From contig NZ_JBQKKT010000002.1 in the NCBI RefSeq assembly GCF_052116585.1, forward strand, positions 1 to 64,000: 64,000 nt of DNA, in the 5' to 3' direction. Position numbers and translations under genes: made by a program. Position 1 is the first letter of the stretch. Each line of letters starts with the position of its first letter. Source of the stretch: Luteococcus sp052116585. Lineage in GTDB: Bacteria > Actinomycetota > Actinomycetes > Propionibacteriales > Propionibacteriaceae. The notes under the pieces were generated by a model. The model was not told the origin of the DNA and did not search any database. It saw nothing but the letters and a program-made list of their open reading frames with translations. Below, piece by piece: positions 53,132 to 61,836 of this stretch.

Positions 53132-53992
53132 ATGACTGCAACCAGGATCGACGGCAAGGCGGTTGCCGCCCAGATCAAGGACGAGCTCAAGGTGCGCGTC
53201 GACGCCCTACGGGCACAGGGCGTCGTGCCCGGGCTGGGAACCGTTCTGGTGGGTGACGATCCGGGCAGCCAGATCTATGTGGGTGGCAAGCACAAGGACT
53301 GCGCTCAGGTGGGGATCGAGTCGATTCGCGTCGACCTGCCCGAGGACACCACCCAGGAGCAGCTCGACGAGGCCATCCAGGCCCTCAACGAGAACCCCGC
53401 CTGCACCGGCTACATCGTGCAGCTGCCGCTGCCCAAGCATCTCGACGAGCACCGTGCACTCTCGCTGATCGACCCGGACAAGGACGCCGACGGCCTGGCC
53501 CCGGCCAGCCTCGGCAAGCTGGTGCTCACCGAGCCCGGCCCGCTGCCGTGCACCCCGCGGGGCATCGTCGAGCTGCTGAACCGCTACGAGGTGCCGCTCT
53601 CGGGCGCCGAGGTGTGCGTCGTGGGTCGTGGCACCACCGTGGGACGCCCGCTGGGTCTCCTGCTGACCCGCAAGAGCGAGAATGCCACCGTGACGCTGTG
53701 CCACACGGGCACCCGCGATCTCGCGGCGCACACCCGCGAGGCCGACATCGTGGTGGCCGCCGTCGGCCGCGCGGGCTTCCTCACCGCGGACATGGTCAAG
53801 CCCGGTGCCGTGGTGATCGACGTCGGCGTCAGCCGAGTGGACGGCAAGCCGGTGGGTGATGTCGCGGCCGACGTGTGGGAGGTGGCCTCCAAGGTGACGC
53901 CCAATCCCGGCGGCGTCGGCCCGATGACCCGCGCGATGCTGTTGAGCAATGTGGTGGACCGAGCCGAACAGCTGGCCGGGCTGCGGGGCTGA
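53132..53992 (+). CDS. folD: Methylene-THF dehydrogenase / methenyl-THF cyclohydrolase
   Basis: 286 residues from ATG 53132 (MTATRIDGKAVAAQIKDEL), with GAAGGG upstream; upstream ATGs lack one. Interconverts methylene-, methenyl- and formyl-THF, feeding PurN and PurH just upstream. VGDDPGSQIYVGGKHKDCAQVGIES (catalytic Lys), QLPLPKHLDE, VVGRGTTVGRPLGLLL (NADP) and NPGGVGPMTRAML are present. Confidence 0.97.
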   Translation: MTATRIDGKAVAAQIKDELKVRVDALRAQGVVPGLGTVLVGDDPGSQIYVGGKHKDCAQVGIESIRVDLPEDTTQEQLDEAIQALNENPACTGYIVQLPLPKHLDEHRALSLIDPDKDADGLAPASLGKLVLTEPGPLPCTPRGIVELLNRYEVPLSGAEVCVVGRGTTVGRPLGLLLTRKSENATVTLCHTGTRDLAAHTREADIVVAAVGRAGFLTADMVKPGAVVIDVGVSRVDGKPVGDVAADVWEVASKVTPNPGGVGPMTRAMLLSNVVDRAEQLAGLRG

Positions 53993-53994
53993 CG

Positions 53995-54333
53995 ATGGCG
54001 CCCGCCACCGAGCAGCATGCGAGGGACACCGCCATGGCCCGGGCACGGGCCATGGCCGGTGGGGCGACGCTGAACCAGTGGCCCCTGACCGTGGTGCTGG
54101 CAGCACTCGGCGTGAGCCTGGCGATCACCGCCACGGGGCACTGGCGTCGTGGCGCCTTTGCCATCGGGTGCAGCGTGGTGTTGGCGGGTCTGTTGCGGGC
54201 CTTCCTGCCGCGGCGCGTGGCGGGGCTGCTGGTGGTGCGTCAGCGCTGGTTCGACACGGCACTGTTGCTGCTGGCCGGCGGGGCGATGATGGCCATCACG
54301 CTGGTGGTGCCACACTCCCGGCCCGGCTACTGA
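53995..54333 (+). CDS. DUF3017 small membrane protein
   Basis: 112 residues from ATG 53995, two bases after the folD stop, so co-transcribed. Three to four hydrophobic helices (LTVVLAALGVSLAITATGHWRRGAFAIGCSVVLAGLLRAFLP; FDTALLLLAGGAMMAITLVVP). Matches the DUF3017 family that commonly follows folD in actinobacteria. Function unknown. Confidence 0.85.
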   Translation: MAPATEQHARDTAMARARAMAGGATLNQWPLTVVLAALGVSLAITATGHWRRGAFAIGCSVVLAGLLRAFLPRRVAGLLVVRQRWFDTALLLLAGGAMMAITLVVPHSRPGY

Positions 54334-54378
54334 CCCGTCACTGCCCCGGACAACTGGGAGTTCCAATCCAGAACCGCG

Positions 54379-54414
54379 AACAGGCCGCCACCCACATGTG
54401 GGTGGCGGCCTGTT
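54379..54414. terminator. Bidirectional perfect-palindrome terminator
   Basis: An 18-bp perfect palindrome (54379-54396 with 54397-54414; a hairpin would leave the central few bases as loop) between the convergent DUF3017 gene and mdh, ending in TGTTGC. Confidence 0.85.
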
Positions 54415-54459
54415 GCGTGGTGCACCGCCGGATGCTTCCGGCAGGCAGTCACCACTGGG

Positions 54460-55449
54460 TCACTTGACGAAGCCGAGCTCCTTGACGGCAGCGGCCTCTT
54501 CCTGCAGCTCAGCCACCGACGCGTCGATCTTTGCGCGGCTGAAGTCGTTGATCTCGAGGCCCTGGACGATCTCCCAGTTGCCATTCTTGTGGCGAACGGG
54601 GAAGGAGGAGATGATGCCCTCCGGAACGCCGTAGGAGCCATCGGAGACAACGCCCAGGCTGGTCCAGTCGCCACCAACGGTGCCGAGCTCCCAGTCGTGC
54701 ATGCAGGAGGCGGTGGCATTCGCGGCCGACGCACGGCTCGACAGGCCGGTGGCGTCGATGATCTCGGCGCCGCGCTTGGCGACCTTCGGGATGAAGGTGT
54801 TCTTCACCCACTCGTCGTCATTGATCTCCTCGAGCACCGGCTTGCCGTCCACCGTGGCGTGGAAGAGGTCCGGGTACATGGTGGAGGAGTGGTTGCCCCA
54901 GATGGTGAGGCGCTCGATGTGGCGGGTGGTGACGCCGAGCTTCTTGCCCACCTGCGCCTTGGAGCGGTCCAGGTCCAGACGGGTCAGGGCACCGAAGCGC
55001 TCGCGCGGGATGTCGGGCGCGTTGTTCATGGCGATCAGGGCATTGGTGTTGGCGGGATTGCCGGTCACCAGCACGCGGATGTCGTCGGCGGCCACCTTGT
55101 TGAGGGCCTTGCCCTGCTGGGTGAAGATGCGGCCATTGGCGCTCAGCAGGTCGCCGCGCTCCATGCCGGCCTTGCGCGGGAAGGCGCCCACCAGCATGGC
55201 GATGTTGGCGCCCTCGAAGATGGTCTCGGGGTCATCACCAATGACGACATTCTTCAGGTTCGGGAAGGCGCAGTCGTCCAGCTCCATGACGACGCCCTCG
55301 AGGGCCTTCATGGCGTGCGGGATCTCGAGCAGACGCAGCTCGATCGGGGTGTCGCCCAGCACGGCACCGCTGGCAATGCGGAACAGCAGGCTGTAGCAGA
55401 TCTGGCCGGCGGCACCGGTGACTGCAACCTTCACGGGAGTCTTTTGCAT
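54460..55449 (-). CDS. mdh: Malate dehydrogenase
   Basis: 329 residues from ATG 55449 with AGAGGAAG upstream. NAD-dependent interconversion of malate and oxaloacetate in the TCA cycle and the Wood-Werkman route used by propionibacteria. VAVTGAAGQICYSLLFRIASGAVLG (NAD), GAFPRKAGMERGDLL (substrate Arg), VTGNPANTNALI, and the catalytic His in TIWGNHSSTMYPD. It is the cytosolic-type enzyme with the GNHS motif. Confidence 0.97.
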   Translation of the reverse strand: MQKTPVKVAVTGAAGQICYSLLFRIASGAVLGDTPIELRLLEIPHAMKALEGVVMELDDCAFPNLKNVVIGDDPETIFEGANIAMLVGAFPRKAGMERGDLLSANGRIFTQQGKALNKVAADDIRVLVTGNPANTNALIAMNNAPDIPRERFGALTRLDLDRSKAQVGKKLGVTTRHIERLTIWGNHSSTMYPDLFHATVDGKPVLEEINDDEWVKNTFIPKVAKRGAEIIDATGLSSRASAANATASCMHDWELGTVGGDWTSLGVVSDGSYGVPEGIISSFPVRHKNGNWEIVQGLEINDFSRAKIDASVAELQEEAAAVKELGFVK

Positions 55450-55612
55450 GGGTCTTCCTCTTCTCGTCGACACGCGAACAGCAAAAACAGTACAGGTCAG
55501 CAATGCCCCAGGGGCTGCCCGCCACTGCACCTGTGTGCATCCTTCGCGGCAGGCGTCATGCTTTCTTGCAGAGCCTAGCCGGGCGGGTGGAGGCCGAGGT
55601 GGGCGGGGCACG

Positions 55613-55646
55613 GCGAGGGCCGCTCCCATGGGGGAGCGGCCCTCGC
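55613..55646 (-). terminator. Hairpin terminator after the symporter gene
   Basis: A perfect 15-bp stem (55613-55627 with 55632-55646), 4-base loop, about 40 bases after the symporter stop. The remaining 55450-55612 is the mdh upstream region; I see no clear promoter. Confidence 0.8.
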
Positions 55647-55687
55647 AGCTTCTCGTGCGGTGCAGTGGGGAGCGGGTGCAGTGGGGA

Positions 55688-57358
55688 TCAGTGCGCGATG
55701 GCACCTTCGGCGCCCGCACCGGTCATGGAGCGAACCTCCATCTCCGTGTACTTGGCGGCATTGTGCTCCTTCGAGGTGATGGAGCCGAGCCAGCCCAGGA
55801 TGAAGCCCAGGGGCACGCTGACCAGAGCCGGGTTGTCCAGCGGGAACCACGCGAAGTCCGCATTCGGGAACATCGAGGTCTTCGCGCCCGAGACAGCGGG
55901 GGAGAAGGTGATCAGCACCAGCGCAGAGATCAGGCCGCCGTAGATGCTCCAGACCGCGCCACGCGTGTTGAAGCGCTTCCAGTACAGCGAGTACAGGATC
56001 GACGGCAGGTTGGCGGAGGCCGCGACGGCGAAGGCCAGGGCCACCAGGAAGGCGATGTTCTGGCTCTTGGCCGCGATGCCACCGACGATGGCAAGGCCAC
56101 CGATGACCAGCACCGTGTTGCGGGCCACCTTCATCTCGGCCTGGGGATCGGCCTTGCCGTCCTTCAGGATCGAGTTGTAGATGTCGTGGGCGAAGGAGGC
56201 AGAAGCCGTGATGGCCAGGCCTGCGACCACGGCGAGGATGGTGGCGAAGGCCACGCCGGCGATGATGGCCAGGAAGATGGTGCCGCCCAGACCCTTGCCG
56301 GGCAGCCAGAAGGCCAGCGCCGGTGCGGCAGCATTCGCCTTGCCCGGCAGCAGGTTGATCACGTCGTAGCCGACCAGCCAGGCAGCGCCGTAGCCGAGCA
56401 CCATGGTGAACAGGTAGAAGGCGCCGATCAGGCCGATGGCCCAGGTCACCGAACGGCGGGCTTCCTTGGCAGTGGGCACGGTGTAGAAGCGCATCAGCAC
56501 GTGCGGCAGGCCAGCGGCGCCCAGCACGAGGGAGAGGGCCAGCGAGATGAAGCCGAGCTTGTTGCTGCCGTACTTGCCCATCGGCTCGGTCAGGTCACGC
56601 CAGGCGGCACCCAGTGCGGCGGGATCGGAGGCGCGCACCGCATCGGCCTTGGCCTGGGCATTGCCGACCAGGGTCGACAGGTTGAGGCCGGCCAGGCCCA
56701 GCACCCAGAAGGTCATGATGCCGGCGCCCGAGATCAGCAGCACGGCCTTGATCATCTGGACATAGGTGGTGCCCTTCATGCCGCCGATGAGGACGTAGAC
56801 GATCATCAGGATGCCGACCAGCAGGATGACCAGGTTCTGCATCATCGGGCTGCTGACGCCCAGCAGCAGCGAAACCAGTCCACCAGCACCGGCCATCTGG
56901 GCGAGCAGGTAGAAGAAGGAGACGGCCAGCGTGGAGAGTGCGGCGGCCATGCGGACCGGCTTCTCCTTGGTGCGGAAGCTCAGCACATCGGCCATCGTGT
57001 ACTTGCCGGTGTTGCGCAGCGGCTCGGCGACCAACAGGAGTGCGACGAGCCAGGCGACGAGGAAGCCGATGGAGTACAGCAGGCCGTCGTAACCGGTCAG
57101 CGCGACGGCGCCGACGATGCCCAGGAAGGAGGCTGCGGACAGGTAGTCGCCGGCGATGGCCAGACCGTTCTGGCGGCCGTCGAAGGAGGCGCCGCCGGTG
57201 TAGAAGTCGCTGGCCTCCTTCTTGCCGCCCGTGGAGACCTTGATGACGATCGTCAGGGTACCCACGACGAAGAGGGCGAAGATGAGGATGTTGGCCATCG
57301 GGTTGCCCAGCTTGGCCGTCTCCATCAGGGGGAGCTGCATCAGGGTGGTGGCATTCAT
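55688..57358 (-). CDS. Sodium:solute (acetate-type) symporter, ActP/MctC-like
   Basis: 556 residues, about 13 membrane helices. SSS-family monocarboxylate carrier: KKEASDFYTGGASFDGRQNGLAIAGDYLSAASFLGIVGAVALTGYDGLLY is the family start. The closest types are ActP (acetate) and corynebacterial MctC (acetate, propionate, pyruvate). In a propionate producer, uptake or exchange of short acids is plausible. The ATG overlaps the stop of the DUF485 gene, the standard pairing. Confidence 0.92.
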   Translation of the reverse strand: MNATTLMQLPLMETAKLGNPMANILIFALFVVGTLTIVIKVSTGGKKEASDFYTGGASFDGRQNGLAIAGDYLSAASFLGIVGAVALTGYDGLLYSIGFLVAWLVALLLVAEPLRNTGKYTMADVLSFRTKEKPVRMAAALSTLAVSFFYLLAQMAGAGGLVSLLLGVSSPMMQNLVILLVGILMIVYVLIGGMKGTTYVQMIKAVLLISGAGIMTFWVLGLAGLNLSTLVGNAQAKADAVRASDPAALGAAWRDLTEPMGKYGSNKLGFISLALSLVLGAAGLPHVLMRFYTVPTAKEARRSVTWAIGLIGAFYLFTMVLGYGAAWLVGYDVINLLPGKANAAAPALAFWLPGKGLGGTIFLAIIAGVAFATILAVVAGLAITASASFAHDIYNSILKDGKADPQAEMKVARNTVLVIGGLAIVGGIAAKSQNIAFLVALAFAVAASANLPSILYSLYWKRFNTRGAVWSIYGGLISALVLITFSPAVSGAKTSMFPNADFAWFPLDNPALVSVPLGFILGWLGSITSKEHNAAKYTEMEVRSMTGAGAEGAIAH

Positions 57359-57756
57359 CGGTTGCCCTCCAGTTCAGCGCGCAGCTTGGTGGCGATGGGG
57401 TCCAGGTTCTTGTTCGCGTGGCGGATGTACAGCGCGGTGATGAGGAAGGTCGTGAGGAATTGCAGCAGCCCCAGGAAGAGGCCGAGCGTCACATTGCCGA
57501 ACAGGGGCTTCTTCATGAGGTCGATCGCGTAGGTGCTCAGCAGTACGTACGCGAAGTACCAGATCAGGAAGGCGGCGCTCATGGGGAAGGCGAAGTTTCG
57601 GAAGCGGCTCTTGAGCTCCTGAAATTCGGCCGAGGCATGGACCCGGGCCAGGGCCTCGTCGTCGGCGACATAGGGCCGGGGCGCGGCCGGAGTGCCGGCC
57701 GGCGGCAAGTGCTCTGCTGGCTCACCCTGAGGGGCGGCGGGGCGTGACGTGGACAT
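57355..57756 (-). CDS. DUF485 membrane protein, partner of the symporter
   Basis: 133 residues. A Pro-rich cytoplasmic start, then FQELKSRFRNFAFPMSAAFLIWYFAYVLLSTYAIDLMKKPLFGNVTLGLFLGLLQFLTTFLITALYIRHANKNLDPIA with two membrane helices. DUF485 (YjcH) proteins accompany ActP-type symporters and may aid their assembly. ATG with AAGGAG upstream; the stop overlaps the symporter start. Confidence 0.93.
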   Translation of the reverse strand: MSTSRPAAPQGEPAEHLPPAGTPAAPRPYVADDEALARVHASAEFQELKSRFRNFAFPMSAAFLIWYFAYVLLSTYAIDLMKKPLFGNVTLGLFLGLLQFLTTFLITALYIRHANKNLDPIATKLRAELEGNR

Positions 57757-57900
57757 CGTGCTCCTTGCATTTGCTGCTGGCGTGCAGCGATTCGCCTACG
57801 TTGGCGGAACTGCCGCAAAGGTAGCGGTTCAGGTGAGGGAAGTCACTACTCATTCGAGATATTTGTCACATGTCTTGGTGGATCTTCATGGCGCGCAGGA

Positions 57901-57933
57901 GGAACCCCACAGTCCGTGACCATGGGGTTTCCT
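57901..57933 (-). terminator. Hairpin downstream of purU
   Basis: An ACCCCA/TGGGGT stem extended with one bulge to GGAA/TTCC, about 130 bases beyond the purU stop. The rest of 57757-58059 (303 bases) should hold the promoter of the DUF485-symporter operon, but none stands out, and I see no gene in it. Confidence 0.5.
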
Positions 57934-58059
57934 TGTGTGTAAGAGGTTCGACGCCATCGCTCGATTGGTAGGCCAGGCATTGAAAGACTGGGGCGCTGGA
58001 AAAATCTCCGAGGAATGAGACGAACGGTGGTTCGTGAAAATGGTCCGATCGGTGTTTCG

Positions 58060-58959
58060 TCAGCGGAAGATGATCGTGCGGTGGCCGTCCAGGAAGACCC
58101 GCTTCTCCGCAAAGAGCTTGACCGCCTCGGTCAGCGTGCGGCTCTCTTCGTCCTGCCCGATCGCGACCAGCTCGGGAACGGTCCTGGAGTGGTCCACTCG
58201 CACCACGTTCTGCTCGATGATCGGGCCCTCGTCGAGGTCACTGGTGACGAAGTGGGCCGTGGCACCGATCAGCTTCACGCCACGCTCGTGCGCCTGACGG
58301 TAGGGATTGGCGCCCTTGAAGCCGGGCAGGAAGGAGTGGTGGATGTTGATGGCACGACCGGCCAGGGCCTCACAGAGCTCCGGCGACAGGATCTGCATGT
58401 AGCGTGCCAGCACCACCAGCTCGATGTCGTGCTCGTCGACCAGTTCCAGGACGCGGGCCTCGAAGTCCGCCTTCGTCTGCGGCGTCACGACGCGATCCTC
58501 GAAGTCGATGCCGTAGAAGCCCGCCAGGTCGCGCAGCGTCGGGTGGTTGGACAGGACCATCGGGATCTCGATGTTCAAGTGACCGCTGCGATGCCGGAAG
58601 AGCAGGTCATTGAGGCAGTGCCCCGCCTTGGAGGCCAGCACCAGGGTGCGGGTGGGCCGCGCCGCAAGGTCCAGCATCCAGTCGGCAGCCAGATCGTCCA
58701 CCACTGGTGCCAGGGCGGCCTCGATGCCGGCCCGGTCCAGGGCCGTGGCCACGGTCACGCGCATGAAGAAGCGTCCGGAGTCCGAGGACGTGAACTGCTG
58801 GGACTCCAGGATGTTGCCGCCGGCGGCAACGCATGCCCCCGAGATCGCGTGGACGATGCCGGGGCGGTCATTGCAGGCAATGGTGAGCACCCAGGTCTGC
58901 TCGCTGACGGGTGCAGGGGTGCCTTCGGGAGAGACAGGGGAGGGCTGCGCGTAGATCAC
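58060..58959 (-). CDS. purU: Formyltetrahydrofolate deformylase
   Basis: 299 residues from GTG 58959. N-terminal ACT domain (VLTIACNDRPGIVHAISGACVAAGGNILES) and a C-terminal formyl-transferase-like hydrolase with INIHHSFLPGFKGANPYRQAHERGVKLIGATAHFVTSDLDEGPIIEQ (catalytic His and Asp). Releases formate from 10-formyl-THF and balances the folate pool used by PurN, PurH and FolD. Leaderless: TAGGGT lies six bases before the start. Confidence 0.96.
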   Translation of the reverse strand: MIYAQPSPVSPEGTPAPVSEQTWVLTIACNDRPGIVHAISGACVAAGGNILESQQFTSSDSGRFFMRVTVATALDRAGIEAALAPVVDDLAADWMLDLAARPTRTLVLASKAGHCLNDLLFRHRSGHLNIEIPMVLSNHPTLRDLAGFYGIDFEDRVVTPQTKADFEARVLELVDEHDIELVVLARYMQILSPELCEALAGRAINIHHSFLPGFKGANPYRQAHERGVKLIGATAHFVTSDLDEGPIIEQNVVRVDHSRTVPELVAIGQDEESRTLTEAVKLFAEKRVFLDGHRTIIFR

Positions 58960-58965
58960 GGCGAC

Positions 58966-58971
58966 ACCCTA
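58966..58971 (-). promoter_or_regulatory. -10 box of purU
   Basis: TAGGGT on the minus strand, exactly six bases before the GTG. Confidence 0.5.
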
Positions 58972-59014
58972 CCGGCCGGGGCGCCGGGGATACGGGCTCG
59001 CCGCGAGCAGCCGT

Positions 59015-59020
59015 TATCCT
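59015..59020 (+). promoter_or_regulatory. -10 box before the short leader ORF
   Basis: TATCCT exactly six bases before GTG 59027; the same geometry as the other leaderless genes here. Confidence 0.5.
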
Positions 59021-59026
59021 GATCTG

Positions 59027-59137
59027 GTGAAAACACGCGGTCGACGATCGTCCCATCAGCAACCCACCGACCAGGAGGGGCACTGTTGCACCGACCGGGA
59101 AGGCGGCAGCCGCCCGCATCACGGGGCTGACGCATGA
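59027..59137 (+). CDS. Putative leaderless short ORF with adjacent cysteines
   Basis: A 36-codon frame that starts at a GTG six bases after TATCCT and ends in an ATGA overlap with the CorC-like gene. The peptide is polar and Gly/His/Arg-rich, with no signal or domain. It holds two adjacent cysteine codons (TGT TGC, residues 20-21). Mycobacteria have leaderless short ORFs with cysteine tracts that act as cysteine-sensing attenuators of the gene behind them; this could be a minimal relative. It may also be untranslated leader, so it is a candidate only. Confidence 0.4.
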   Translation: MKTRGRRSSHQQPTDQEGHCCTDREGGSRPHHGADA

Positions 59138-60504
59138 GTCTGACCGGGGTCCTGACCAATGTCGGGTTGATCTTCCTGTTCATCTGCATCGGTGGCGTCT
59201 TCTCGGGCGCCGAGATGGCCTTGGTCTCGCTGCGCGAGAGCCAGGTGAAGGCCTTGGCATCGCGGGGCAAGCGGGGCGAAGCCGTGGCACGTCTCACGGC
59301 AGATCCCAACCTCTTCCTCTCCGCGGTGCAGATCGGCGTCACGGTCTCGGGCTTCCTGTCCGCCTCCTTCGGTGGCGCGACGCTGGCACCGGCTCTCAGC
59401 CCTCTGCTGGTGAACCTCGGGATGCCGAGCGGTCTGGCCAACACGCTGGCCCTGGTGCTCATCACCGTGACGATCTCCTATTTCTCCATCGTGCTCGGCG
59501 AGCTGACGGCCAAGCGGATCGCGATGCAGCGCGCGGAGGGCTTCTCCTTGGCCATCGCGCCGCTGGTGGACACGATTGCGCGCGTCGCCCGACCGGTCAT
59601 CTGGTTCCTCGGCAAGTCCACGGACGTCGCCGTGCGACTGCTGGGCGGCGACCCGCAGGCCTCTCGGGAGGAGGTCACCGACGAGGAATTGCGTCAGATG
59701 GTGATCGGCTCCCAAACACTCGGGGCTGAGGAACGACACATCGTCGACGAGGTCTTCGAGGCTGGTGAACGCAGCCTGCGCGAGGTGATGGTGCCCCGCA
59801 CCGAGGTGGATTTCCTGCCAGGAGACATGCCGGCCTACAAGGCGATCCGGGAAGTTCAAGGGGCGCCACACTCGCGCTATCCGGTGACCGATGGATCCCG
59901 CGACAGGATCCTGGGTTTCCTGCACGTTCGAGACCTGATGGATCTGGACCCCGCCACCCGCTCGGCGCCCATCCGGCAGCTGGTGCGTCCCGTGGTGGGG
60001 TTGCCCGAGACGGTTCGCGTCCTGAGGGCACTCACCGACATGCGTCGCAGCCACTCACACTTGGCGATCGTCAAGGACGAGTACGGCGGTACTTCGGGCA
60101 TCGTGACCCTGGAGGACCTCGTCGAGGAGCTGATCGGTGACATCACCGACGAGTACGACCTGGCGCCCGAGCCGGGCCACAGCCAGCTGAACGACATCGA
60201 CGGTTTGATGACCCTGGAGGACTTCGCGGACAAGTTCGGCTATGTCCTGCCGGAGGGGCCCTATGACACGGTGGCTGGATACGTGATGGCCCAGCTGGGA
60301 CATGTACCTGAGGTGGGCGACGAAGTTGCTGCCGAGCTGGAGCGCGACGTGGAGGATGCCCAGTTCGCAGACCTGCCCGAAAGGGCGCGAGTGGTGCTCA
60401 CGGTCACCGAGCTGGACGGGCGTCGAGCCGCGTGGCTCTCGGCACGACGCGACGAGACAGGCGCAACCGCTGCGCCGACGACAACAGGGGAAGCAGCACC
60501 ATGA
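59134..60504 (+). CDS. CNNM/CorC (HlyC)-family transporter-like protein with CBS domains
   Basis: 456 residues. N-terminal CNNM membrane domain (residues ~1-180, four helices: LIFLFICIGGVFSGAEMALVSLRESQVKALA ... ELTAKRIAMQRAE), two CBS domains (VMVPRTEVDFLPGDMPAYKAIREVQGAPHSRYPVTD; RSHSHLAIVKDEYGGTSGIVTLEDLVEELIGDI) and a C-terminal CorC/HlyC domain. Relatives transport or regulate Mg2+ or Co2+ efflux; 'haemolysin' names are historical. The ATG has no good ribosome-binding site and overlaps the end of a short upstream ORF. The stop overlaps the phosphotransferase gene. Confidence 0.92.
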   Translation: MSLTGVLTNVGLIFLFICIGGVFSGAEMALVSLRESQVKALASRGKRGEAVARLTADPNLFLSAVQIGVTVSGFLSASFGGATLAPALSPLLVNLGMPSGLANTLALVLITVTISYFSIVLGELTAKRIAMQRAEGFSLAIAPLVDTIARVARPVIWFLGKSTDVAVRLLGGDPQASREEVTDEELRQMVIGSQTLGAEERHIVDEVFEAGERSLREVMVPRTEVDFLPGDMPAYKAIREVQGAPHSRYPVTDGSRDRILGFLHVRDLMDLDPATRSAPIRQLVRPVVGLPETVRVLRALTDMRRSHSHLAIVKDEYGGTSGIVTLEDLVEELIGDITDEYDLAPEPGHSQLNDIDGLMTLEDFADKFGYVLPEGPYDTVAGYVMAQLGHVPEVGDEVAAELERDVEDAQFADLPERARVVLTVTELDGRRAAWLSARRDETGATAAPTTTGEAAP

Positions 60505-61721
60505 GCATGGCCGCAACCGACGCCGATGGGCAGGACCTGCTGACCACGCAGGAAGTGGGGCCGCTGTTGGCGGCGGCGGTGGCCCATGCGGGTGGCGAGT
60601 TGCTGGGCTGGCGGCTGGACCACGTGGACCACGATCCGTCACGTTCCACCACGGCAACCTTCGTCGCGGAGGTGCAGTGGTCCTTCGGGCAGCGCACCGA
60701 GCTTCTGGGCTGCAGCGTGCGGGCCAGCGGCCCCGGGGGCAGCGACGACAACGCCGAGATCTTCCATGATGGCCAACGATCAGCTGCGGTGTGGATCTAC
60801 CCGGCCGACCCGGACCTCCCCGGCCTGGCCAGGGCGGCCTATGCCGAACGCATGGCGGAGGTGGTCAACGAGTACGGGCTTGTCGTCGGCCCGGTGGCGG
60901 GGGACGATCTCGAGTTGACGATGATCGGCTACCGGCCGCGGCGCCGTGCCGTGCTCCGGATGACGGTGCGCGGCGAGGTCTTCTTCGTGAAGGTGCTCAG
61001 GCCGGACCAGGTGGAGCAGGTCTCGAACCGACACATCATGTTGGACGAGGCCCGCATCCCCTCGCCTGAGGTGGCCGCGGTCACCGACGACCATCTGCTG
61101 GTGCTGCGCCAGCTGCCGGGGCGTTCTCTTGCGGAAGCGATCTTCGATCCGGAGCCAGCATGCTCTGCCGAGGACATCGTGGCCTTGCTCGACGCGATGC
61201 CCGCGGGTGTCGCCAGACTGGAGAGACGTGCGCCCTGGGTCGACGGCCTGGCGCACTATGCCCGCATCGTCGGCAATGCCCTCCCGGAGGAGTCGAGCAG
61301 ACTGTCCTGGCTGGTCCCGGAGATCCAACAGGGATTGGCAGGCATCCCGCTGGGCGACGAGCCGACCCACGGTGACTTCCACGAGGCCCAACTGCACGTC
61401 CAGGACGGGCGGATCTGTGGCCTGCTCGACGTGGACACGATGGGACCGGGGCGCAGGGCAGACGATCTGGCCTGCCTGGTGGCGCACCTGTCCACGGTGC
61501 AGCGCATGAATGCGCAACAGACCGAGCGGGTTCACCGACTGATCCGCACGTGGGTACCGGTCTTCGATGAGCGGGTGGATCCCACCGAGCTGCGCCTGCG
61601 AGCGGCCGCGGTGATCGTGTCCCTGGCCACCGGGCCGCACCGAGGGCAGGAACCGCACTGGGAGCAGGAGACCAGTACCATCCTTGACTCCGCCGAGGCG
61701 CTGGTGCGGCAGGTGGTCTGA
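60501..61721 (+). CDS. Aminoglycoside phosphotransferase (APH)-fold kinase, maltokinase-like
   Basis: 406 residues from ATG 60501, overlapping the CorC stop (ATGA). Protein-kinase-like APH fold: AVLRMTVRGEVFFVKVLRPDQVEQ (Lys), VLRQLPGRSLAEAI hinge, catalytic Asp in EPTHGDFHEAQLHVQDGRICGLLDVDTMGPGRRADDLA, with the metal Asp in LLDVD. The N-terminal ~130 residues form a separate beta-rich cap like that of maltokinases. The substrate cannot be fixed: a sugar, choline or antibiotic-type alcohol is possible. No trehalose or maltose genes are adjacent. Confidence 0.82.
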   Translation: MSMAATDADGQDLLTTQEVGPLLAAAVAHAGGELLGWRLDHVDHDPSRSTTATFVAEVQWSFGQRTELLGCSVRASGPGGSDDNAEIFHDGQRSAAVWIYPADPDLPGLARAAYAERMAEVVNEYGLVVGPVAGDDLELTMIGYRPRRRAVLRMTVRGEVFFVKVLRPDQVEQVSNRHIMLDEARIPSPEVAAVTDDHLLVLRQLPGRSLAEAIFDPEPACSAEDIVALLDAMPAGVARLERRAPWVDGLAHYARIVGNALPEESSRLSWLVPEIQQGLAGIPLGDEPTHGDFHEAQLHVQDGRICGLLDVDTMGPGRRADDLACLVAHLSTVQRMNAQQTERVHRLIRTWVPVFDERVDPTELRLRAAAVIVSLATGPHRGQEPHWEQETSTILDSAEALVRQVV

Positions 61722-61836
61722 ACCCGCGGGGATGGGGTCGGGGCAGGTGTCCCACGAAGGGTGAACGGCAGGTTACGATGTGCGCGCACCCTCACCCCAG
61801 GAGCATCCACAGTTCATCTGCTCAGGAGGCAGTTCA

